Shown here: positions 9,685 through 17,441 of the stretch, in pieces
How positions within the stretch are numbered: position 1 is the first letter of the stretch
Layout: each line of letters opens with the position of its first letter
NCBI RefSeq assembly: GCF_046844695.1
Contig: NZ_CP177354.1
Coordinates: forward strand, 1,302,001 to 1,366,000
Source of the DNA: Pokkaliibacter plantistimulans
GTDB taxonomy: Bacteria; Pseudomonadota; Gammaproteobacteria; Pseudomonadales; Balneatricaceae
Length of the DNA stretch: 64,000 bases
Direction of reading: 5' to 3'
Program-made: the position numbers and the translations under genes
The notes under the pieces: generated by a model
The model's input: only the letters and a program-made list of their open reading frames with translations
The model's database searches: none
What the model was told of the DNA's origin: nothing

Positions 9685-10437
9685 TCAGTGCCCTTCGGCA
9701 GCGCTGTACAGCCGTCGGCCAAGATAGTCGAACAGGCTGTCGAGGCTGATGGCCAGCAGCCCCACCAGTAACGCACCCTGCACCACATACGCCAGATTGA
9801 AGTTGATCAGCCCGGCGATGATCGGGTCGCCCAGCGTCCGGGCACCAATGGTCGAGCCAATGGTGGCGGTGGCAACATTGATGATCAGCGAGGTCCGCAC
9901 GCCGGCCATAATCACACTGGCCGCCATCGGCAGCTCCACCTGCCACAGTTGTTGCCATGGCGTCATGCCCATAGCCTGTGCTGCTTCCTGTACCGCGGGG
10001 GCGATGCCCTGAATACCTGCAATGGTGTTGCGCACCACCGGCAGCAGGCCGTACAGCAGCAGGCTGAAGAAGGCTGGCTTGAAGCCGAACCCCAGTGCCG
10101 GTACTGCCAGTGCCAGCACCGCGACCGGCGGGAAGGTCTGGCCAACGGAGGCCAGGGTGCTGACCAGTGGCAGAAAGTCGCGGCCACTGTCACGGGTCAC
10201 CCATAACCCCAGACCGATGCCGGTCAGGCTGGCGGCCAGCCCGGAACTCAGCACCAGCAGCAGGTGGCTGCCCAGCAGGGTGAAAAAGCCGTCACGGTTG
10301 TAGATCACCTGTTTACTGTCCGGCTGCAGCCAGTGAAACAGCCCATGCCAGTGCGGCAGACTCAGCGTAACCAGTAACAGCAGGGTGAGGCTGAGCAGCA
10401 GGGCGACCGGCCACTGACGGGTGCTGGCCGTGGTCAT
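9685..10437 (-). CDS. yehW: Osmoprotectant ABC importer, permease 2
   Basis: The protein has 250 residues with about six membrane helices and the permease EAA motif EAAQAMGMTPWQQLWQVELP. It resembles ProW/OpuC-type permeases and E. coli YehW. It is the last of four genes in the order binding protein, permease, ATPase, permease, the same as E. coli osmF-yehYXW. It overlaps the ATPase gene by four bases. The complex would import quaternary ammonium compounds or related compatible solutes. Confidence 0.85.
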   Translation of the reverse strand: MTTASTRQWPVALLLSLTLLLLVTLSLPHWHGLFHWLQPDSKQVIYNRDGFFTLLGSHLLLVLSSGLAASLTGIGLGLWVTRDSGRDFLPLVSTLASVGQTFPPVAVLALAVPALGFGFKPAFFSLLLYGLLPVVRNTIAGIQGIAPAVQEAAQAMGMTPWQQLWQVELPMAASVIMAGVRTSLIINVATATIGSTIGARTLGDPIIAGLINFNLAYVVQGALLVGLLAISLDSLFDYLGRRLYSAAEGH

Positions 10438-11375
10438 GGCTGCTGCTCCAGAATGCGCTGCATGCTCAGCTCGCCGATCACCTGCCCGCTGTCATCGCAG
10501 ACAGGCAGGCAGTCCACCTTGTGCCACAGCATCTGCGACACGGCCAGTTTGAGGCTGTCGCTGCCGTGCAGTCGTGGCTGATCGCTGGGCAGGGGCATTC
10601 GCGCCGGCTGCAGCAGCTCCGCCACGGTGGTGCAGGCGGCGGCCTTGAGCCCCCGGTCCTGCTGGCCGATCAGGTTGGCAACAAAGTCATTGGCGGGATG
10701 TTGTACCAGCTGCTGTGGGCTGGCGTTCTGGATGATCCGGCCCTGATCCATCACCACGATGCGGTTGCCGAGCTTCAGCGCCTCATCGATGTCATGGGTG
10801 ACAAACACGATGGTTTTGTGCAGCTCGGCCTGAATCCGCAGCATCTCTGCCTGCAGGCTTTCGCGGGTGATGGGGTCCAGCGCGCCAAAGGGTTCGTCCA
10901 TCAGCAGGATGTTGGGGTCGGCCGCTAGCGCCCGCGCAACTCCCACCCGCTGGGCCTGCCCGCCAGACAACTGGGCCGGCAGTTTGTCGGCGAACTGGGC
11001 CGGGTCGAGGTGCAGCAGCTCCAGCAGCTGGTGGACCCGCTGGCGGATACGCTGTGGCTCCCAGCCCAGCAACTGCGGAACAACGGCGATATTGCGTGCC
11101 ACCGTCCAGTGGGGGAACAGGCCGATGCTCTGGATGGCATAGCCGATACGCCGGCGCAGCAGTTCCGGCCGCAGCCCGGCGATGTCTTCGCCATCAATAC
11201 GAATGTGGCCATGGCTCGGTTCGATCAGCCGGTTGATCATGCGCAGGGTGGTGGATTTACCACAGCCTGAGGTGCCGATAAAGACGCAGAAGTCCCCCGC
11301 CTGAATGGTCAGCGACAGCGAGTTGACTGCGATGCTGTCGCCGTAGTGTTTACTGACCTGATCCAGTTCGATCAT
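10434..11375 (-). CDS. yehX: Osmoprotectant ABC importer, ATPase
   Basis: The protein has 313 residues: Walker A GTSGCGKSTTLR, a Q-loop, signature LSGGQAQRVGVARAL, Walker B ILLMDEPFGALD and a His switch (VFVTHDIDEAL), followed by a C-terminal part with a CBS-like stretch (KVDCLPVCDDSGQVIGELS). This is the ProV/OpuCA form. The frame continues open far upstream through the next permease gene, but MIELDQVSKHYG at 11375 is the normal family start. It overlaps its neighbours by four bases on both sides. Confidence 0.9.
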   Translation of the reverse strand: MIELDQVSKHYGDSIAVNSLSLTIQAGDFCVFIGTSGCGKSTTLRMINRLIEPSHGHIRIDGEDIAGLRPELLRRRIGYAIQSIGLFPHWTVARNIAVVPQLLGWEPQRIRQRVHQLLELLHLDPAQFADKLPAQLSGGQAQRVGVARALAADPNILLMDEPFGALDPITRESLQAEMLRIQAELHKTIVFVTHDIDEALKLGNRIVVMDQGRIIQNASPQQLVQHPANDFVANLIGQQDRGLKAAACTTVAELLQPARMPLPSDQPRLHGSDSLKLAVSQMLWHKVDCLPVCDDSGQVIGELSMQRILEQQP

Positions 11376-12535
11376 GGCGTTGGCTCCCGGTGGCAAAGGC
11401 GGGTCAGCAGACCCAGCAGAACGTCTGCCAGCAACGCCAGCACGATGGTAGGGATGGCGCCAAGCAGCACCAGATCCATGGCGGCCTGTCCCAGCCCCTG
11501 AAAAATAAAGGTGCCGAGCCCGCCGGCGCCGATCAGGGCGGCAACCGAGGTGAGGCCGATAGCCTGAATCAGGGTGATCCGGATACCTTCGATAATGACC
11601 GGCAGGGCCAGCGGCAAGCGCACGGCCAGAAAAATCTGCATGGGCGCCATGCCCATGCCACGGGCGGCATCCAGCACCTGCGCCGGAACTTCCTGCAGGG
11701 CGACAAAGGTATTGCGGGTGATGGGCAGCAGGCTGTAGCCCACCAGAGCGATCAGCGCCGGTGCCCAGCCAATGCCGCGCACATTCAGGGCCTGCAGCAA
11801 GGGGGAGTGGGCGGCCAGATAACTGAGCGGCACCATCAGCAGGCCGAACAAAGCCAGACTGGGAATGGTCTGCAGCAGGTTGAGCAGCTGAAACAGCGGC
11901 TGTCGCAGGCGCACTGAGGCCTGAGCGGCAATCGCCAGCACGATGCCGCACAGCAGGGCGATCAGCACCGCGGCTCCGGCTAACAACAGATGGGTCTGCA
12001 ATTCTGCGGCGAACTTTGCCTGACGCTGGCTGTACTCCTGCAGCAGTGACAGGCGATCCAGCGCGCCGCTGTGGCCTAGCAGCCAGAGGCCTATGACCGT
12101 CGCAGCGGTGACCAGCCACTGCATGCCTACCAGCCGATACTGCTGCGCCAGACGCTGGCTGGTCTCGACTACCAGTAGCGCCAGAAACACGCCCATGCAC
12201 CAGAAACCACTGCCCAGACCGACCCGGGCATAGGGCATGTCAGCAGGCAGGTGCTGGTGGGCATAGCTGGCGACGGCCAGTGGTAAACCGATCAGGGTCA
12301 GGGTGGTCAGCAGCAGCAGGGTGAGGTAACGGTCGCGTGACGGCCGCCAGCTCAGCGCGGCCATCAGCCCCAGCAGTGCCATCAGCAATAGCGTGGCCGG
12401 CAACCCTGCAGCTGTCAGCAGGCTGATCTCCTGGCCGGGAGCAATACGGTTGGGTTGGAAGGTAATGAAGTTCAGCAGCAGCGCTGCTGCCAGAGCCAGC
12501 CCTGTCATCGTCAGGATGACGCGGTTGTAGGTCAT
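11372..12535 (-). CDS. yehY: Osmoprotectant ABC importer, permease 1 (long form)
   Basis: The protein has 387 residues, with extra N-terminal membrane helices before the standard permease core, as in E. coli YehY. The EAA-type motif is DAARGMGMAPMQIFLAVRLP. It should pair with YehW as a heterodimeric membrane unit. The gene begins 87 bases after the binding-protein gene ends and overlaps yehX by four bases. Confidence 0.85.
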   Translation of the reverse strand: MTYNRVILTMTGLALAAALLLNFITFQPNRIAPGQEISLLTAAGLPATLLLMALLGLMAALSWRPSRDRYLTLLLLTTLTLIGLPLAVASYAHQHLPADMPYARVGLGSGFWCMGVFLALLVVETSQRLAQQYRLVGMQWLVTAATVIGLWLLGHSGALDRLSLLQEYSQRQAKFAAELQTHLLLAGAAVLIALLCGIVLAIAAQASVRLRQPLFQLLNLLQTIPSLALFGLLMVPLSYLAAHSPLLQALNVRGIGWAPALIALVGYSLLPITRNTFVALQEVPAQVLDAARGMGMAPMQIFLAVRLPLALPVIIEGIRITLIQAIGLTSVAALIGAGGLGTFIFQGLGQAAMDLVLLGAIPTIVLALLADVLLGLLTRLCHREPTP

Positions 12536-12622
12536 GGGGTTTCCTTGTGGTCTCCGCCCGGCTGTCGTCTCTGCGGGCCGGGCGGATCAGCGTGTCACTG
12601 TAATGAGCGCGTGATTACGCTC

Positions 12623-13543
12623 TTACAGCCCCTGACGGGTGAGAAAGTCCTGTGCCACCTGTTTGGGGTCCAGACCATTCACCGCCACATCGGCGTTGAG
12701 CTTTTGCAGGGTGGTCAGATCGAGCTTGCTGAATACGGCATTGAGCTTTTCGGCAATCTGCGGATGGGCATCCAGCACCTCCTTGCGGATCACTGGCGCA
12801 GGCTGATACACCGGCTGCACGCCCTTGCTGTCCTGCAGTACCACCATATCCAGTGCGCTCAGACCGCCATCGGTGCCGTAGGCCATGGCAGCATTGACGC
12901 CGTTGGTCTGCAGCGAAGCAGCGCGCAGGGTGGCTGCGGTGTTGCCGCCGGACAGCACCACCAGCTGGTCACTGCTGAGCTTGAAGCCGTAGGCGTTCTG
13001 AAAGGCGGGCAGGGCACTGGGGGATTCGACGAATTCACTGCTGGCGGCCAGCTTGAGGTCACCGCCTTTGGCCAGATAGTCCTGCAGCTGGTCAAGCCGG
13101 GTCAGCTGTTCCTTGCGTGACAGGTCTCCGCGCACACTGATGGCCCAGGTGTTGTTGGCATTCGCCGGTTGCAGCCATACCAGTTGATGGGCTTCCAGAT
13201 CCTTGGCCCTGACGGTCTGATAGGCTTTATCGGCATCCTTCCACAGCGGGTCGTCGGCCATGTCGTAGAAGAAGGCACCGTTGCCGGTGTATTCGGGGTA
13301 GATATCGATTTCGCCACTGATCAGGGCCTTGCGCACGATGCTGGTGGCGCCGAGCTGAATCTTGTTCTCGGTCTTGATCCCCAGCTTGTCGAGGGTGAGG
13401 AGAATCATGTTGCCCAGCACCGAGCCTTCGGTGTCGATCTTGGAGGAAACCACGACGCTGTCTCTGGCCATGGCGCCACTGGAAGCGAGCACTGAGCCCA
13501 GCAGTCCCGCGCACAACAGGTTTTTCCATTTATTGTATTGCAT
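12623..13543 (-). CDS. osmF: Osmoprotectant-binding periplasmic protein
   Basis: The protein has 306 residues with a signal peptide cut near AMA-RDS. The OpuAC/OsmF-type fold is shown by VVVSSKIDTEGSVLGNM, ALISGEIDIYPEYTGNGAFFY and the aromatic-rich stretch that in OsmF-like proteins lines the ligand site. I chose the ATG at 13543 (MQYNKWKNLL); the frame is open further up but is not a signal peptide there. It is the first gene of the importer operon. The YehZ (OsmF) protein of E. coli has low glycine betaine affinity, so the ligand here is uncertain. Confidence 0.88.
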   Translation of the reverse strand: MQYNKWKNLLCAGLLGSVLASSGAMARDSVVVSSKIDTEGSVLGNMILLTLDKLGIKTENKIQLGATSIVRKALISGEIDIYPEYTGNGAFFYDMADDPLWKDADKAYQTVRAKDLEAHQLVWLQPANANNTWAISVRGDLSRKEQLTRLDQLQDYLAKGGDLKLAASSEFVESPSALPAFQNAYGFKLSSDQLVVLSGGNTAATLRAASLQTNGVNAAMAYGTDGGLSALDMVVLQDSKGVQPVYQPAPVIRKEVLDAHPQIAEKLNAVFSKLDLTTLQKLNADVAVNGLDPKQVAQDFLTRQGL

Positions 13544-13860
13544 CGTACTACTCCGATTGTGTGTTGATTGGCGTGCTGCTTCAGGCAACGTGCGCCGATC
13601 TCCAGATGAGGGGAAAGTGCGGTACAGCAGACAGTGTATAAGAGCCTTTGCGCAAAGCGCCAATGTAACGGCAGCTGATTCACGTTCGGCGAAGCGATCT
13701 TCCTGTCGAATACAGCCTGTTAGGGTCTGAAGGGCCAATAAACAAGAAAGGCTGTATTTCTGTGCAGAGATGACGAAGTTGGCAGATGGGTCTATACCTT
13801 TTGACGAGATAAGCAGTCGGGCATATCCCCCTGCGTTTTGCGAACAGACAAGGAGTAACG
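13544..13860. other. Divergent promoter region, osmF / unknown gene
   Basis: These 317 bases separate osmF from the divergent unknown gene. Toward the unknown gene there is TTGACG (13801-13806), a 17-base spacer and TATCCC (13824-13829). I saw no clear promoter toward osmF and no strong palindrome. Confidence 0.5.
13801..13829 (+). promoter_or_regulatory. Possible sigma-70 promoter of the unknown gene
   Basis: TTGACG and TATCCC are separated by 17 bases, 31 bases before the start at 13861. The -35 is good and the -10 is weak. Confidence 0.4.
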
Positions 13861-14733
13861 ATGGCAACGACGGTGACGTATGACGAGCTGGTCGCTCAGA
13901 CGCTGGCAATGTGTGCAGCAGTCAGCAATTCGCCACAGGGGCGGCTGCAACTGCGTGAGGCGTACTACAGCAAGTACGGCTTTCCATTACTGGCCCGGCA
14001 GGAGCTGGGGAACGCTTTTGACAAACCCGGTGCGGTGCATGGCGTCGATCTGCCTGATCTGGGATACGGCAACTCGGAAATTGCCTTTCTCCAGTGGGAA
14101 ATCAAACGGGGGGTGCTGAACCCCATGGATGATGCCTCCATGCCGGCGGGCAGCCCCTGGTGGCGTGATGTTAACCTGCGTTTTATCTATTACTCCGAGC
14201 TGGCCGGGCTGATGTTCGAGAATAACGTCAGTGAGCCGGAGGCGCCTGTAGCGACCCTCAACTGGCTCAACTATCTGCACAGCCCCTCTGCCAAAACCTG
14301 GTACTGCGCCCACAATACCTCGATTCTTGCCGGGTTTGAGCGTTACAAGGCGCAAGCCGCCCAGGAGGAGAGTGTTGAGCAGGTATTCCTCAATATCACC
14401 CTGTACCGGCTGATGTTTGCTCAGGCGCTGGTGGAAGATGCCACCATGTTCGGTGAGCTGGGGGCGATCATGGCGGACCCGCGTGGTTTTGCGGTGGCAC
14501 TGATCACTCATCTGCCCGATTTCTACCCGCTCAATTACCCGCTGCATGGCCTCAATGATCTGCGCATTATTGAAGGCTGGGAGCTGAGCCTGCAGGGCTT
14601 GGGCATTCGTATCCTTGACCACGACATCATCCTGCCGCATCTGACCGCGTTGTATCAGGCCTGTGCCCACTGGGACAGTGCGCCGTTCATCAACGGTTAT
14701 GTGAAGGATGGCAAGCCGGTCTATCCGCAGTAA
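13861..14733 (+). CDS. Unrecognised 290-residue protein
   Basis: I do not recognise this family. The protein is soluble, has no signal peptide, and is rich in Trp, Tyr, Leu and Asn (MPAGSPWWRDVNLRFIYYSEL, TLNWLNYLHSPSAKTWYC). It ends YVKDGKPVYPQ. A strong AAGGAG ribosome binding site is five bases before the ATG, and the codon use is like that of its neighbours, so it is a real gene. It faces a large FAD enzyme gene across a shared bidirectional terminator. Linked function with that enzyme is possible but not shown. Confidence 0.75.
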   Translation: MATTVTYDELVAQTLAMCAAVSNSPQGRLQLREAYYSKYGFPLLARQELGNAFDKPGAVHGVDLPDLGYGNSEIAFLQWEIKRGVLNPMDDASMPAGSPWWRDVNLRFIYYSELAGLMFENNVSEPEAPVATLNWLNYLHSPSAKTWYCAHNTSILAGFERYKAQAAQEESVEQVFLNITLYRLMFAQALVEDATMFGELGAIMADPRGFAVALITHLPDFYPLNYPLHGLNDLRIIEGWELSLQGLGIRILDHDIILPHLTALYQACAHWDSAPFINGYVKDGKPVYPQ

Positions 14734-14784
14734 AAAAGATGTTCATGATCTTGTGAAACGTCTGACCGCCGCAGGCAACAGACG

Positions 14785-14820
14785 AAAAAAGCCGGAGTGA
14801 GGTGCTCACTCCGGCTTTTT
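14785..14820. terminator. Bidirectional rho-independent terminator
   Basis: GCCGGAGTGAG, a three-base loop and CTCACTCCGGC form a perfect 11-bp stem, with A5-6 before it and T5 after it. It serves both the unknown gene and the convergent FAD enzyme gene. Confidence 0.92.
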
Positions 14821-14837
14821 GCTGGCTGGCCGGTGGC

Positions 14838-17024
14838 TTATTCGAACAGGCCCTCGCCGGGGATCTTTTCGCTGCTGCCACTGATGGCACGGGCGGTGAG
14901 CAGACCCGAGATGGTGGCCGATTCCACACAGCCCATGTTGAAGCCGTTGCGAATCCAGTCGCCGGTCAGGTACAGGTTGCGGAATCCCGATTCGTCGGTT
15001 TTCAGCCGGTACTGTGAGCTGCTGACCGTGGATTGCACATAGCGCTCGGACGGATCGATATTGGCCCGCCAGTACTGGGCGTTGAACCGGGCCTGACCTT
15101 CCAGACTGTCTGGCGCAATCAGATACTGCCATTTGAAGCCATCGGCATCGGTGGCGTTTTTCCACAGCGACCCAAGAGTGGTGTTCATCATGGTGATACA
15201 CTGGGCTTTCACCTTGTCGGCCTGGCTCTGCACATAGGCCACGTTGGGCGCGGGCGGCGGGGCATCGGGGTTGAACACGCCGCAGAAGTAGCTGATGTCC
15301 TTCGGCTCGTCGGTGACCGGCCAGGTTTCCCGCGCCACCAGATAGCTGACGTCGGCCCATGAATCCATGGCCTGCGCATCGAAGCCCAGAATCTCCGGTG
15401 CTTCTTCATCGGGCTGGTAGTTGATCCAGCCCAGCTGTTGGACGTCCTGATTCAGCCACAGTTGCATGGCCTGGGTGGCGACGGTGGAGATTTTGCCGGT
15501 CATGGTGGCGAAGGCCGGATTGGCCGCCATCAGGGTGGGGCAGAGCGACGGCAGCGAAGCCACGGAGATGCCGAGGATGACCTCGTCGAAATCGTCGCCC
15601 TGCTTCAGCACCACTTGCGGTTCGTCGTAAATCTCCGGCCAGTTGCTCCAGAACGAGTTGAGATTGATATGGTTGGCTTGCAGCTTGGCGGCGACAGCAT
15701 CATCGATCTGATCGTAGAGCGGTTCTGACGGCCAGCAGGGCAGCCCTTTGACCATCACCAGTGGTTCATATTCCTTGCTCGGGTCTTTCAGCGGCACCTG
15801 CTGGGCCAGCCGGATCTGGCTGATGTAACCGCCCTGATCATCGCTGGCGGCGACCACTTCCTCCACCCGGTGGAAGAATTTGAACTGCACGCCGCGGCGC
15901 TTCAGCACTTCGTAGTAGGGACCAAAAACGGTGTCGCCCATGCCGGCCTGCATGCGCCAGATAAAGGACTGCTTGGAGCAGGACAGGGCGTTGAGGCCAG
16001 CACGGATCACGGTACCGGTTTCAACGTTGGGCTGATCCAGCAAACCATCCTTGTAGGCAAAGACGCCACCATAGAGAGAGGCCATGATCGGCCCGTCGAG
16101 GGTAATCTGGCTGGCGCCGTGTTGCTGCAACCAGTCACGCAGATTGATGTCGTTGGCAGCGTTCAGACCGTAGTGATAGAGCTCATCGGCGAGGATGCCA
16201 ATCAGTCCGGTCAGACCAAAGTCGGCCATCATCCACAGGCGGCTGACCTTGACCGACAGATGCAGAAACGGTGCGGTCAGATCACGCAGGGCGGTACGCA
16301 CGCCGGTCAGCAGCTCGATCAGGGCGGCATGGGGTTCGCTGGTTTCCAGCCCTTCCAGTGTTGGCAGGGTCTTTTGCGCCTGCTGCAGACGGGCGTTGAT
16401 GTCGGCCAGCGCTTCCTTGTCGAGCATGTCCAGCATGTCATCTTCCAGACGCTGGAACAGCGGCAGCGCCGGTGGCTCGGTATCATCCAGCTGCTGGGCA
16501 CCGCCGGTATGATTGAGAATCCAGGCTACCAGCATGGCCAGGGCGGTCATCAGTGGCTTGGGATTCCAGCCATCACCGACGATGCCTGGCAGGGCGAAGG
16601 TCTGGATCGGCCAGGCGCACCACTGATTGTTGAACTTCTGTGCGAAGGCGGTGGTGTGGTGCGGTTTGAAGGCGTCATCGAGGGTCGCCAGCGGCTGGTC
16701 GGGTGAGCGGCCCAGTTCCTGATAGCAGGCGCGCATGTAGTGGAAGGCGTTGTAATAAAAGCCAAACCAGACATGGATACCATGTTCTTCGATGCGCTCA
16801 TGATCATTAGCATTGCGGCCGCTGGCGCCTTTTCCGCCGAGCAGCCAGCCCATCTGATAGAGGGTGATGTCGTATTTTTCCTGCCAGTTGGCCTCGCTGG
16901 TCAGTTTGAAAGCGGCGGTGATAGCCGATACACCTCCACCAAGGATGACAATTTTGCGCTTTTTCGACACCGGGCTATTTAAACCGGTTGGATAGATTGA
17001 CTCAGATGGGCTAGGTATAACCAT
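14838..17024 (-). CDS. Large FAD-dependent oxidoreductase, desaturase/amine oxidase type
   Basis: The protein has 728 residues. Near residue 25 is the dinucleotide-binding motif VILGGGVSAITAAFKL. Then come GGKGASGRNAN and EEHGIHVWFGFYYNAF, which resemble the GGK and GxHxFFGxYxN motifs of phytoene desaturase and hydroxysqualene dehydroxylase-type enzymes. The C-end has the second FAD motif, NLYLTGDWIRNGFNMGCVESATISG. It is longer than HpnE or CrtI (about 420-500 residues), with an added helical part near 180-260. GGAG lies eight bases before the ATG. The substrate is unknown; a polyene, isoprenoid or amine is possible. Confidence 0.75.
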   Translation of the reverse strand: MVIPSPSESIYPTGLNSPVSKKRKIVILGGGVSAITAAFKLTSEANWQEKYDITLYQMGWLLGGKGASGRNANDHERIEEHGIHVWFGFYYNAFHYMRACYQELGRSPDQPLATLDDAFKPHHTTAFAQKFNNQWCAWPIQTFALPGIVGDGWNPKPLMTALAMLVAWILNHTGGAQQLDDTEPPALPLFQRLEDDMLDMLDKEALADINARLQQAQKTLPTLEGLETSEPHAALIELLTGVRTALRDLTAPFLHLSVKVSRLWMMADFGLTGLIGILADELYHYGLNAANDINLRDWLQQHGASQITLDGPIMASLYGGVFAYKDGLLDQPNVETGTVIRAGLNALSCSKQSFIWRMQAGMGDTVFGPYYEVLKRRGVQFKFFHRVEEVVAASDDQGGYISQIRLAQQVPLKDPSKEYEPLVMVKGLPCWPSEPLYDQIDDAVAAKLQANHINLNSFWSNWPEIYDEPQVVLKQGDDFDEVILGISVASLPSLCPTLMAANPAFATMTGKISTVATQAMQLWLNQDVQQLGWINYQPDEEAPEILGFDAQAMDSWADVSYLVARETWPVTDEPKDISYFCGVFNPDAPPPAPNVAYVQSQADKVKAQCITMMNTTLGSLWKNATDADGFKWQYLIAPDSLEGQARFNAQYWRANIDPSERYVQSTVSSSQYRLKTDESGFRNLYLTGDWIRNGFNMGCVESATISGLLTARAISGSSEKIPGEGLFE

Positions 17025-17441
17025 TACGCTTTCTCCAGCGGTCTATACTGTGCAAACAGAGTGAAACCAATTGACTCCCAGTATTCACCCAAACTGAACA
17101 GCGGTTCTGCGTACCGACGGAGATGTTTTTCGGCGGCAGTAGGCAGAGTAGCGTGATCAGTTGAGTAAACGCTGGAGTGAGTGGCACCGAGACAAGGTTA
17201 GTTGGTTTTTTTGACCTTACCATGTCTGCTGTGTGCGTGCAGGTATCGCTGGCGCCTGGTGTGATTGCCGCGGCGCTGGCCCTTCTGCCCTTTGGCCCTT
17301 CTGCCCTTTGTGGCAAGCGGTTCATGCGGCGGCAGCGATAACTGGCGCAGGAATTGCTCTGCAGTTTTAGCACATGCCAGCCGCTAACCCGTGTAGTTTG
17401 GACTGAACGTGAATCATCAAAATAAGTGGCGATGATAAAGA
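17025..17441. other. Divergent intergenic region with a short tandem repeat
   Basis: These 417 bases separate the FAD enzyme gene and the giant kinase gene. They hold two copies of a 16-base repeat at 17278-17309. I found no convincing promoter pair and no gene. Confidence 0.4.
17278..17309. repeat. Two tandem copies of a 16-base unit
   Basis: The unit GGCCCTTCTGCCCTTT occurs twice head to tail with no mismatch. It is non-coding and may vary in copy number. Confidence 0.8.

Noticed and set aside
11376..12200. The open frame upstream of yehX continues for 275 codons
   Set aside because: It lies antiphase within the yehY permease gene, is Ala/Arg/Gly-rich shadow sequence, and the ATPase family starts at 11375.
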